14,362 nucleotides of DNA from DASZGL01 sp035938875. GTDB taxonomy: Bacteria; Chloroflexota; Dormibacteria; Aeolococcales; Aeolococcaceae. The stretch is from contig DASZGL010000070.1 of assembly GCA_035938875.1 (NCBI GenBank), positions 1 through 14,362 of the forward strand, read 5' to 3'. A program made the position numbers and the translations under genes. Shown here one piece after another: positions 1 through 6,224 of this stretch (the first letter of the stretch is position 1; each line of letters opens with the position of its first letter). The notes under the pieces were generated by a model that saw only the letters and a program-made list of their open reading frames with translations, did not search any database and was not told the origin of the DNA.

Positions 1-753
1 GCATTGAGCGAGACACCGAGTGTGCTCGTGCCCGAACAGATGGCCAACGCCTTCAACTGGACGACGTCGAGCAAGCTGTCGATTGTCATCGGTGGTGGCC
101 AACCGCTGCCCCTCTCCGTCGCCGGCATCGTCGCGCACTCGCTGCCCTCGGGCGACAACCGCGAGGCGCTGCTGATGAGCCGCAGACAGGCGGTGCAGCT
201 CTTCGGCGACAGCGGCACCGGGTTCGATGTCCTCGAGGTGAGCACCGACGGCAACGGTGGCCAGACGCGCGCGGCGGCAACCGCGGCGACATATGGCATG
301 CGGTCGACGAGCGTCGTTGCGGTGCGTGATGCGGCGCACGATTCGCTCTCGCATTCCATCGCTTTGCTGCTCGCTCTTGCCTGGCTCTCGGTCATCGTCG
401 CCATGCTCGCCGTGGTCAACACTCTGGTGATCAACGTTCGCCAGGGGAACAGGGAGATGGGACTGCTGCGTGCTGTTGGATTGAGCAGGCGCAGCGCGCT
501 GCGGCTGGTGCTCACCGAGGCGGCGTTGCTCGCCGCACTGGGGGCCGCCGTCGGCGTGGCCACCGGTTGCCTTGTCGCGCTGCCGCTGCTGCGCGTCAGC
601 GCATCACCGGGCTTCGACCCTCCGTTCGTGCTGCCGGTGGTCGCCGTCGCTGTGAGCGTCGCCGTGGTGATGGCCGGCGCGGTGCTTGCCGCGCTGATCC
701 CCGGGCGACGGAGCACGGGCAGCAGCATCGTCGGCGCGATCCGCTACGAGTGA
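1..753 (+). CDS. ABC transporter permease, FtsX/MacB-like, C-terminal part (5' truncated)
   Basis: This is the C-terminal part of an inner-membrane permease of the FtsX-like/MacB family. Such proteins pair with a separate ATPase to move lipids, lipoproteins or peptides, or to transmit force across the membrane. The frame is open to the left edge, so the apparent TTG at position 4 is not taken as the start and the gene begins outside the window. Counting from that codon, residues 1-115 look like an extracytoplasmic domain. Three hydrophobic segments follow, at about 118-143, 167-198 and 208-233. The loop after the first (GNREMGLLRAVGLSRR) is the conserved cytoplasmic coupling motif of FtsX-like permeases. 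The protein ends in GAIRYE. The hpf gene follows after 37 bases and appears to have its own promoter. The substrate cannot be told. This protein is distinct from the cell-division FtsX encoded further right. Confidence 0.85.
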   Translation, partial: ALSETPSVLVPEQMANAFNWTTSSKLSIVIGGGQPLPLSVAGIVAHSLPSGDNREALLMSRRQAVQLFGDSGTGFDVLEVSTDGNGGQTRAAATAATYGMRSTSVVAVRDAAHDSLSHSIALLLALAWLSVIVAMLAVVNTLVINVRQGNREMGLLRAVGLSRRSALRLVLTEAALLAALGAAVGVATGCLVALPLLRVSASPGFDPPFVLPVVAVAVSVAVVMAGAVLAALIPGRRSTGSSIVGAIRYE

Positions 754-777
754 GTCGAGAGCAGCGGCGAGGACGCG

Positions 778-783
778 CATAAT
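778..783 (+). promoter_or_regulatory. Candidate -10 box for hpf, probable leaderless transcript
   Basis: CATAAT sits with its last base seven bases before the GTG of hpf. A sigma-70-type promoter here would start transcription at or within a few bases of that GTG. No usable Shine-Dalgarno lies at normal distance; the CAGGGG just upstream is too close. No good -35 hexamer is visible about 17 bases upstream. The leaderless reading is inferred from spacing only. Confidence 0.4.
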
Positions 784-790
784 CAGGGGC

Positions 791-1171
791 GTGAGGACGG
801 CCTCCGTCATCCGGGTGAGCGTCGTGGCCCGGTGCAGGCTCGAGCCAGGAGTGCGCGTCTACGCCGAGGAGAAGCTGGTCCGCTTGGAACGGCGTGCCCC
901 CCGGCTCCACGAGGTCCGTCTCGTCCTGGAGGGGGACGAGCGGCGCCAGCCGGCGTTCGGTGCCGAGCTCGTCGCCCACCTCCAGCACCATCGCCTGGTC
1001 GCCCGCGTGGACGCCACCAGCCAGCGCGAGGCCGTCGACCGCGTGATCGAGAAGATGGACCGCCAGATTAGGCGGCGAAAGGATCGGGTAACAGAGCACA
1101 AGGGCCACGCAGCCGCCGGGACCGACCCCGCTGCGCCGGGTCCCCGGTCGGCGCCGATCGGCGATCATTGA
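791..1171 (+). CDS. hpf: Short ribosome hibernation promoting factor (HPF/RaiA family)
   Basis: The 126-residue product resembles the N-terminal domain of HPF/YfiA, which binds the small ribosomal subunit in the decoding region and silences ribosomes in stationary phase. The family pattern is visible as YAEEKLVRLERRAPRLHEVRLVLE near residues 24-47, split here by description only, followed by a late helix, AVDRVIEKMDRQIRRRKDR, near 81-99. The tail after about residue 103 is polar and low-complexity. The C-terminal dimerisation domain of the long HPF common in Gram-positive bacteria is absent, because the stop is only seven bases before secA. Placement directly before secA is a common arrangement for this family. 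The GTG at 791 is the only start fitting the whole domain and lies just behind a -10-like box. The family call is good; short-form function (100S dimers or inactivation only) is open. Confidence 0.82.
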   Translation: MRTASVIRVSVVARCRLEPGVRVYAEEKLVRLERRAPRLHEVRLVLEGDERRQPAFGAELVAHLQHHRLVARVDATSQREAVDRVIEKMDRQIRRRKDRVTEHKGHAAAGTDPAAPGPRSAPIGDH

Positions 1172-1178
1172 AATTCCC

Positions 1179-4073
1179 ATGAGCCTGCTCACCAAGGTCC
1201 TCGGCGACCCCAACAAACGCGAGATCCGCCGCCACAGCTCTCTGGTGGAGGAGATCAACGCGCTCGAGGAGGACATCCAGGCCCTGAGCGACGACGAGCT
1301 GCGTCAGCAGACGGAGCGTTTTCGCGAGCGGCTCGGCGTCGCCGGCCCGGACCTGAGCCTCGGCCAGCCGGTGGTCCAGGGACTCTCCGACGACGAGGAG
1401 GACGAGGAGGCCGAGGTGGAGAGGCGCGAGCGCGAGGAGGCCGACACGCTCGCCGCCGAACAGCTCCACGAACTCCTCCCCGAGGCCTTCGCCACGGCGC
1501 GCGAGGCGGCGCGCCGCACCCTGGGAATGCGGCCTTTCGACGTCCAGCTGATCGGCGGCACCGTCCTCCACCAGGGAAAGATCGCCGAGATGAAGACCGG
1601 CGAGGGCAAGACGCTCGTCGCCACCCTGGCGCTGTATCTCAACGCCCTGGCCGGCCGCGGCGCGCACCTGGTCACCGTCAACGATTACCTGGCACGACGC
1701 GACGCGGGCTGGAACGCACCCATGTACCACGCGCTGGGGATGACGGTGGGTGTCATCGCCCACGACATGTCGCTGATCTACGACCCCGAGTACCTCGACG
1801 AGACGCATCCCGATCCGCGGCTGCAGCACCTGCGGCCGTGCACCCGCCGTGAGGCATACGCCGCCGACATCACCTATGCGACGAACAACGAGCTCGGCTT
1901 CGACTTTCTCCGCGACAACATGGCGGTGACCCTCGACCAGTGCGTGCAGCGACGCCTGTGGTACGCGATCGTCGACGAGGTCGACTCCATCCTCGTCGAC
2001 GAGGCACGGACTCCGCTGATCATCAGCGGACAGGCCAATGACCCGACGGAGAAGTACTACACGTACGCGCGGCTCATACCCCGCCTGGTCATCGAGGACG
2101 ACTACACCATCGACGAGAAGACCAAGTCCGCGGCTCTCACCGACGAGGGCATCGCCAAGGTCGAGCAGTGGACGGGCATCAAGAACGTCTACGACATGGA
2201 GCACGCCGTCGAGGCACACCAGATCAACCAGGCGCTCAAGGCGCACGCGCTCTACCTGCGCGATCGCGACTACATCGTCAAGGACGGCGAGGTGGTGATC
2301 GTTGACGAGTTCACCGGGCGCACCATGCCGGGACGGCGCTGGTCCGACGGGCTGCACCAGGCGATCGAGGCCAAGGAGGGAGTCAGGGTCCAGCAGGAGA
2401 ACATCACCCTGGCCACGATCACCTTCCAGAACTTCTTCCGCCTGTACCACAAGCTGGCGGGGATGACGGGCACGGCGATCACCGAGGCCGAGGAATTCCA
2501 CAAGATCTACAAGCTCGAGGTGGTGCCCATCCCCACTCACCGTCCCATGATCCGCCTCGACGAGTCCGACCTCATCTACAAGACCGAGGAGGGCAAGTTC
2601 AAGGCGGTGGTCGAGGAGATCGCCGAGCGCGCGACCAAGGGGCAGCCCGTCCTCGTCGGTACGACCAGCATCGAGAAGAGCGAACGGCTCTCGCGCTACC
2701 TGGAGAAGCGGGGCATCGAACACAGCGTGCTCAACGCCAAGCTGCACGAGAAGGAAGCGCAGATCGTCGCTGACGCGGGGCAGCCCGGCGCCGTGACCAT
2801 CGCCACCAACATGGCAGGTCGCGGCACCGACATCGTCCTCGGAGAGGGCGTCCCCGAACTCGGCGGCCTCTACATCATCGGCACCGAGCGACACGAGTCA
2901 CGGCGTATCGACAACCAGCTGCGCGGTCGCTCGGGTCGCCAGGGAGACCCTGGCGAATCGCGGTTCTTCCTCAGCTTCGAGGACGACCTGATGCGCATCT
3001 TCGGCGGCGAGCGCATGCAGGGGATCATGGACCGGCTGCGGATCGACGAGGACACACCGATCGAGTCGCGGATGGTCAGCAGGCAGATTGAGGGTGCGCA
3101 GTCACGTGTCGAGGGGGCCAACTTCGACACCCGCCGGCATGTCGTCGAGTACGACGACGTGATGAACAAGCAGCGCGAGATCATCTACGGGGAGCGGCGC
3201 AAGATCCTCGAGGGGACGGACACCCGCACCAACCTGCTGGCCATGATCGGGGGCGTGCTCGACACCGAGGTGCCGACGTTCTGCGAAGGCCGCAGCCGCG
3301 ACGGCTGGGACCTCGAGGCGTTGTGGAATCGCGTACGCCAGTTTGCCCCGATCGCCGATGTCGAGACGGTAGATTTAGACAGCCTTGGCGATAACATAGA
3401 GGAGATCAAGGAGTCCCTGCTCAACGAGCTGTCCGCGCTCTATGAGGAAAAGGAGAAGGAGTACGGCGGCGAGCTGATGCGCTATGTCGAGCAGCGGGTG
3501 ATGCTCGACGTCATCGACCAGAAGTGGCGCGCCTACCTCACCCAGATGGACCACCTCCGCGAGGGCATCGGGTTGGTCGGCTACGGCCAGAAGGACCCGC
3601 TCGTCGAGTACAAGAGCGAGGCGTTCGGCGCCTTCCAGGACCTCACCGAGGAGATCCAGCAGGAGATCGTGCGCCTGCTCCTCCACGTCCAGATCCAGCG
3701 CCAGGAGACGCCGGCGGCGGCCCCGCCCCAAGCGACCGCCGACGCCCCCGCGCCGCCCTCGCCGCGAGCGGACGCGCCCGCTGCTGCGGCGGCGATGTCT
3801 GCCGACGTGGCCCCGGCTGCACGGCCCGCCGCCGCGGCGGCGAGCGCCGGGCTGGCTCGCGCCGCGGTCGGTGGCGGCCGCGGTCTGCTCCCCGAGCGTG
3901 GCTCGGCGGTGCGCAACGTCGTCGAGAGCGGCTCGGAGGGTACCCGGCGGCTGCAGTCGGGGAACGGCGCCGCGGGAACTGCGGCGGGCGACGGCGCACC
4001 CCGCAGGATGGGCCGCAACGAGCCCTGCTGGTGCGGCAGCGGCATCAAGTTCAAGAAGTGCCACGGAGCCTGA
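1179..4073 (+). CDS. secA: Preprotein translocase ATPase SecA
   Basis: SecA is the motor that pushes unfolded preproteins through the SecYEG channel at the cytoplasmic membrane. The 964-residue product shows the family motifs in order: Walker A MKTGEGKT at about 138-145, Walker B with VDEVDSILVDEA at about 265-276, GMTGTA near 428, TNMAGRGTDI near 543 and LRGRSGRQGDPGES near 581. A helical-scaffold segment, MDHLREGIGLVGYGQKDPLV, lies near 789. A zinc-binding SEC-C tail (CWCGSGIKFKKCH, Cys 950, 952 and 961, His 962) completes it. Three parts are unusual or lineage-specific: an acidic insertion at about 54-95, a DP-rich insertion at about 200-227, and an Ala/Pro/Gly-rich linker at about 842-940. 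ATG 1179 is seven bases after the hpf stop and has no clear Shine-Dalgarno, so coupling to hpf is possible. The prfB start follows the TGA after two bases. Confidence 0.98.
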   Translation: MSLLTKVLGDPNKREIRRHSSLVEEINALEEDIQALSDDELRQQTERFRERLGVAGPDLSLGQPVVQGLSDDEEDEEAEVERREREEADTLAAEQLHELLPEAFATAREAARRTLGMRPFDVQLIGGTVLHQGKIAEMKTGEGKTLVATLALYLNALAGRGAHLVTVNDYLARRDAGWNAPMYHALGMTVGVIAHDMSLIYDPEYLDETHPDPRLQHLRPCTRREAYAADITYATNNELGFDFLRDNMAVTLDQCVQRRLWYAIVDEVDSILVDEARTPLIISGQANDPTEKYYTYARLIPRLVIEDDYTIDEKTKSAALTDEGIAKVEQWTGIKNVYDMEHAVEAHQINQALKAHALYLRDRDYIVKDGEVVIVDEFTGRTMPGRRWSDGLHQAIEAKEGVRVQQENITLATITFQNFFRLYHKLAGMTGTAITEAEEFHKIYKLEVVPIPTHRPMIRLDESDLIYKTEEGKFKAVVEEIAERATKGQPVLVGTTSIEKSERLSRYLEKRGIEHSVLNAKLHEKEAQIVADAGQPGAVTIATNMAGRGTDIVLGEGVPELGGLYIIGTERHESRRIDNQLRGRSGRQGDPGESRFFLSFEDDLMRIFGGERMQGIMDRLRIDEDTPIESRMVSRQIEGAQSRVEGANFDTRRHVVEYDDVMNKQREIIYGERRKILEGTDTRTNLLAMIGGVLDTEVPTFCEGRSRDGWDLEALWNRVRQFAPIADVETVDLDSLGDNIEEIKESLLNELSALYEEKEKEYGGELMRYVEQRVMLDVIDQKWRAYLTQMDHLREGIGLVGYGQKDPLVEYKSEAFGAFQDLTEEIQQEIVRLLLHVQIQRQETPAAAPPQATADAPAPPSPRADAPAAAAAMSADVAPAARPAAAAASAGLARAAVGGGRGLLPERGSAVRNVVESGSEGTRRLQSGNGAAGTAAGDGAPRRMGRNEPCWCGSGIKFKKCHGA

Positions 4074-4075
4074 CG

Positions 4076-5186
4076 ATGAGCGATCTCACCACCCGCGCCG
4101 ACGAGCTCTACAGCAAGGTGACCCAGCTCCGGGAGCATCTTTGACCTCGACGCGCGCGCGGTGCGCCTCGCCGAGCTGGAGCGGCAGGTAGCCAAACCCG
4201 ACGTCTGGGACGACCCCCGGCGGGCGGGCTCTTTGAACCAGGAGGCAGCTCGCCTTCGCGAGGAGCTGGCCGGTTGGGAGCGGCTGGTGCGCCGCGCCTC
4301 AGACTCCCGGGAGCTCGCCCGGCTCCTCGAGAACGAGCCCGACGAGGCGATGGAGAAGGAGCTGGCCGGCGAGCTCAGCGAGCTGGAGCGCGAGGCGGGC
4401 AACCGCGAGAGCGACCTGCTGTTCACCGACCCCTACAGCGACCACGCCGCGCTGCTCAGCGTTCACGCGGGTGCCGGCGGCACCGACTCACAGGACTGGG
4501 CGGAGATGCTGCTGCGCATGTACCTGCGCTGGGCAGAACAGTCGCGCATGCAGGTCGACTTCATCGAGGAATCGGTCGGCGAGGAAGCCGGCATCAAGTC
4601 GGCGACGATTCGCGTATCGGGCGATCGCGCCTACGGACGTCTGCGCTCAGAGCGTGGTGTGCACCGGCTGGTCCGTCTCAGTCCCTTCGACTCCGCGCAT
4701 CGCCGACACACCTCCTTCGCGCTCGTCGAGGTGACTCCCGAGATCGAGGACGACGTCACCGTGGAGATCAACCCCGACGATGTGCGCGTTGATGTGTTTC
4801 GCAGCAGCGGCGCCGGCGGCCAGCATGTCAACAAGACGTCGTCAGCGGTGCGCCTCACCCACATTCCCACGGGTGTCGTGGTCACCTGTCAGAACGAGCG
4901 TTCACAGCAGCAGAACCGCGATGTCGCCTGGCGCGTTCTCCGCTCTCGACTCCTGGCGCTGCAGCAGGCGGCGCACGCCGAGCACCTCGCCGAGCTCAAG
5001 GGCGAGATGGTCGCCGCCGAATGGGGCAGTCAGATCCGCTCATACGTGCTCCATCCCTACACCATGGTCAAGGACCATCGCACCGGGGTTGAGGTCGGCA
5101 ACGCCCAGGCGGTGCTCGACGGCGGGATCGATCCGTTCATCGCCGGATACCTCAGCTGGGCTGCACGCGAGGGTGTCGAGGCGTAG
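4076..5186 (+). CDS. prfB: Peptide chain release factor 2, expressed by +1 programmed frameshift
   Basis: RF2 recognises UGA and UAA stop codons and triggers peptide release. Reading starts at ATG 4076, with GGAG at 4065-4068 as ribosome site, and meets TGA at 4142-4144 after 22 codons. A +1 shift at CTT-TGA (skipping T4142) continues in the frame 4143-5186 and gives 369 residues, close to the 365 of E. coli RF2. The joined N-terminus, ...REHL-DLDARAVRLAEL..., matches the RF2 pattern across the joint. The stop-codon recognition tripeptide SPF is at 202-204 and the catalytic GGQ at 247-249. Without the shift only a 22-residue peptide is made; calling the downstream frame alone from GTG 4161 would lose 28 residues. 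The gene ends in TAG, which RF1 reads, so termination of RF2 itself does not depend on RF2. secA lies two bases upstream. Confidence 0.96.
4131..4145 (+). promoter_or_regulatory. RF2 autoregulatory +1 frameshift site
   Basis: The site reads GGGAG-CAT-CTT-TGA-C. It has the three elements known from E. coli prfB: a Shine-Dalgarno-like purine run (GGGAG, 4131-4135), a three-base spacer before the slippery CTT (4139-4141), and an in-frame TGA followed by C (4142-4145). Low RF2 lets the ribosome pause at UGA, slip by +1 onto UUU and continue into the downstream frame. High RF2 terminates there. Spacing and the TGA-C context are the same as in the classic site; the purine run is a little weaker than AGGGGG. 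Confidence 0.95.
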
Positions 5187-5205
5187 CAGGGTGTCAACAC
5201 CCTGC
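5186..5205 (+). terminator. Perfect inverted repeat just after prfB, candidate terminator
   Basis: GCAGGGTGT (5186-5194) and ACACCCTGC (5197-5205) are perfect complements around a two-base centre; in RNA this would be about an eight-pair stem with a TCAA loop. It begins on the last base of the prfB stop codon. No T tract follows, so it is not a classic intrinsic terminator. It could instead protect the 3' end or act as a dyad operator for the lipoprotein gene. Confidence 0.4.
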
Positions 5206-5229
5206 CAAGGGGTGGTCGGGCCGCTGCAG

Positions 5230-5235
5230 TACCAT
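5230..5235 (+). promoter_or_regulatory. Weak candidate -10 box for the lipoprotein gene
   Basis: TACCAT fits the loose TANNNT -10 pattern and would give a leader of about 55 bases before ATG 5297. No convincing -35 is present. The preceding inverted repeat suggests that a new transcript may start in this gap. Confidence 0.2.
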
Positions 5236-5280
5236 GCGGCGGGCGAATCGGGCCCCAATGCGGGGGCCGGCGCAGCAGCA

Positions 5281-5288
5281 AAGGGGAG
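5281..5288 (+). promoter_or_regulatory. Strong ribosome binding site that fixes the lipoprotein start
   Basis: AAGGGGAG ends eight bases before ATG 5297. This supports starting the lipoprotein there, directly at the signal peptide, and not at ATG 5234, which would add 21 basic, signal-unlike residues. Confidence 0.7.
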
Positions 5289-5296
5289 CCAAGCCC

Positions 5297-5872
5297 ATGA
5301 TCGGACACATTCGGGCGGGAATCGCTACCGCGGTCATCGCCTGCGCTGCGGTGGGCTTCGTCGCCTGCGGCAGCAGCTCCGGTGGTGGGGCCAACAACGA
5401 CAGTCCGGGCAACTCGGTTCGAGGCTTCATCAACGCTCTGGGCAGCGGCAACCTGCAGAGCGCCTGTGACTGGGTGGCGCCCTCGCAGAAGGCGTCGTGC
5501 ACCTCGGCGCTTGCCGTGGCTCAGAACCTGGGCGGGAGCTTCTCGGTCTCGGTGGCCGACTTCAGCGTGGTGTCGGAGAACATCGACAGCAGTGGCAACA
5601 AGGCGAGCGTTGTTGCCACTGGCAATATCAAGGTCTGCCTCGCCGGCCAGTGCTCGACGAGCTCGTTGAGCGCGGGAGCCGCCAACGTCAACAACACCGT
5701 TCCCTGCATCAAGGAGAACGGCAAGTGGTACGTTGATTTCGGCGCGGCCAACCTTCTCGGTGGAGGAGGGGGTGGCGGCGCCAGCCCGGGCAGTGCCGGC
5801 AGCAGCACGCTGTCCGCTCCGTCCCTGCCACCGGGCCCGACCGACACGGGCACCACCTCGTCGTCGTCCTAG
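5297..5872 (+). CDS. Small secreted lipoprotein of unknown function
   Basis: The 191-residue product starts with a short basic n-region and a hydrophobic stretch (about 8-23) ending in GFVAC. Cys24 is therefore a probable lipidation site; the -3 position is Phe, a less usual lipobox. Cys16 (VIAC) is a second possibility. After a Ser/Gly linker, residues 35-150 read like a small alpha+beta domain of the type seen in many secreted lipoproteins: SVRGFINALGSGNLQSACDW, then strands, then GKWYVDFG. It has at least five mature cysteines, so disulfides are likely. The tail is a run of seven Gly, then Ser/Pro/Thr-rich, ending in Ser. It lies alone between prfB and ftsE with a strong ribosome site of its own. 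I do not recognise a specific family; an NTF2-like or ligand-binding fold is only a guess. Confidence 0.75.
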   Translation: MIGHIRAGIATAVIACAAVGFVACGSSSGGGANNDSPGNSVRGFINALGSGNLQSACDWVAPSQKASCTSALAVAQNLGGSFSVSVADFSVVSENIDSSGNKASVVATGNIKVCLAGQCSTSSLSAGAANVNNTVPCIKENGKWYVDFGAANLLGGGGGGGASPGSAGSSTLSAPSLPPGPTDTGTTSSSS

Positions 5873-5968
5873 TCGTCCTAGCCGGCACCGGCGCGCGCTG
5901 AGGCGTCCTCTGGCGGGCCGGCCGCCACGGGGCCGCTCCGCCGGGATGGCGGCAAGCCGGCAATGGGC

Positions 5969-5984
5969 CGGCGCGCTGGCGCCG
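5969..5984 (+). repeat. GC-rich hairpin before the ftsE -10 box
   Basis: CGGCGC (5969-5974) and GCGCCG (5979-5984) are complementary around a four-base loop, GCTG. There is no T tract. It may be the remnant of a terminator for the lipoprotein transcript or simply GC-rich chance. Confidence 0.25.
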
Positions 5985-5993
5985 ACCGGCCGG

Positions 5994-5999
5994 TATACT
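5994..5999 (+). promoter_or_regulatory. Candidate -10 box for the ftsE-ftsX-envC-ctpA block
   Basis: GGTATACT is a near-perfect -10 element in otherwise very GC-rich DNA, and the identical GGTATACT occurs before lpd. No -35 hexamer is recognisable 16-18 bases upstream. Transcription from here would give a leader of roughly 220 bases before ftsE. Confidence 0.4.
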
Positions 6000-6124
6000 G
6001 CCCGAGATCCCAGGGACGGGTCTCAAATTCGCCCACGTCCCAGCGCGAACCCGCCTGGATCCCCCGCGTGGCTGCCCGGCCGGCCCGATGGGGTGGAGCC
6101 CGCCGGAGCCCCGCTCGGAGCGCC

Positions 6125-6172
6125 GTGAACGCACCGACGACGAGTCCCGCCCTCCATGGAGAGGGACGGTGA
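6125..6172 (+). CDS. Possible 15-residue leader peptide
   Basis: GTG 6125 follows GGAG (6117-6120) by four bases and opens a 15-codon frame (VNAPTTSPALHGEGR). Its TGA (6170-6172) overlaps the next GTG as GTGA. It has no known homologue that I recognise and may be chance. It is recorded because it couples directly to a second mini-ORF and then to ftsE. Confidence 0.2.
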   Translation: MNAPTTSPALHGEGR

Positions 6173-6222
6173 GCAGAGTGAAGCGCGACGGCGGGATCCC
6201 CTGCCGGTGGGCCACACCGTGA
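6169..6222 (+). CDS. Possible 17-residue leader peptide ending just before ftsE
   Basis: GTG 6169 lies behind a good ribosome site (GGAGAGGGA, 6158-6166) and opens a 17-codon frame, VSRVKRDGGIPCRWATP. Its TGA (6220-6222) is two bases before ATG 6225. The spacing is that of a translationally coupled leader. ftsE itself has no clear ribosome site at ATG 6225, which makes re-initiation attractive. An alternative is that ftsE starts upstream, at ATG 6156, and this frame is only a shadow. Confidence 0.3.
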   Translation: MSRVKRDGGIPCRWATP

Positions 6223-6224
6223 GC

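Larger units (their letters stand above)
5873..6224 (+). other. Gene-poor region and probable ftsE leader
   Basis: About 350 bases lie between the lipoprotein stop and ATG of ftsE. The first 110 bases are very GC-rich, with several short palindromes based on GCCGGC or GGCCGG. A TATACT box and a 16-base hairpin are listed separately, as are two tiny overlapping reading frames near the right end. No tRNA, recognised riboswitch or convincing longer gene is visible. Longer open frames cross the region, but their composition is the arginine/proline-rich kind produced by GC-rich noncoding DNA. Confidence 0.5.

Noticed and set aside
1068..2894. Long open frame on the - strand opposite hpf and secA (608 codons)
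   Set aside because: It lies antisense to the well-supported secA and has Leu/Val/Asp/Gly-rich composition typical of the complement of GC-rich coding DNA; no family motif is seen.
4161..5186. RF2 starting at GTG 4161 as a separate gene without frameshift
   Set aside because: The upstream 28 residues restored by the +1 shift match the RF2 N-terminus, and the exact CTT-TGA-C signal is present.
5733..6172. Two + strand frames through the ftsE leader (131 and 69 codons)
   Set aside because: They overlap the lipoprotein gene or the leader and encode Arg/Pro/Ala-rich sequence with no motif or ribosome site. Only the mini-ORFs near the right end have plausible start signals.
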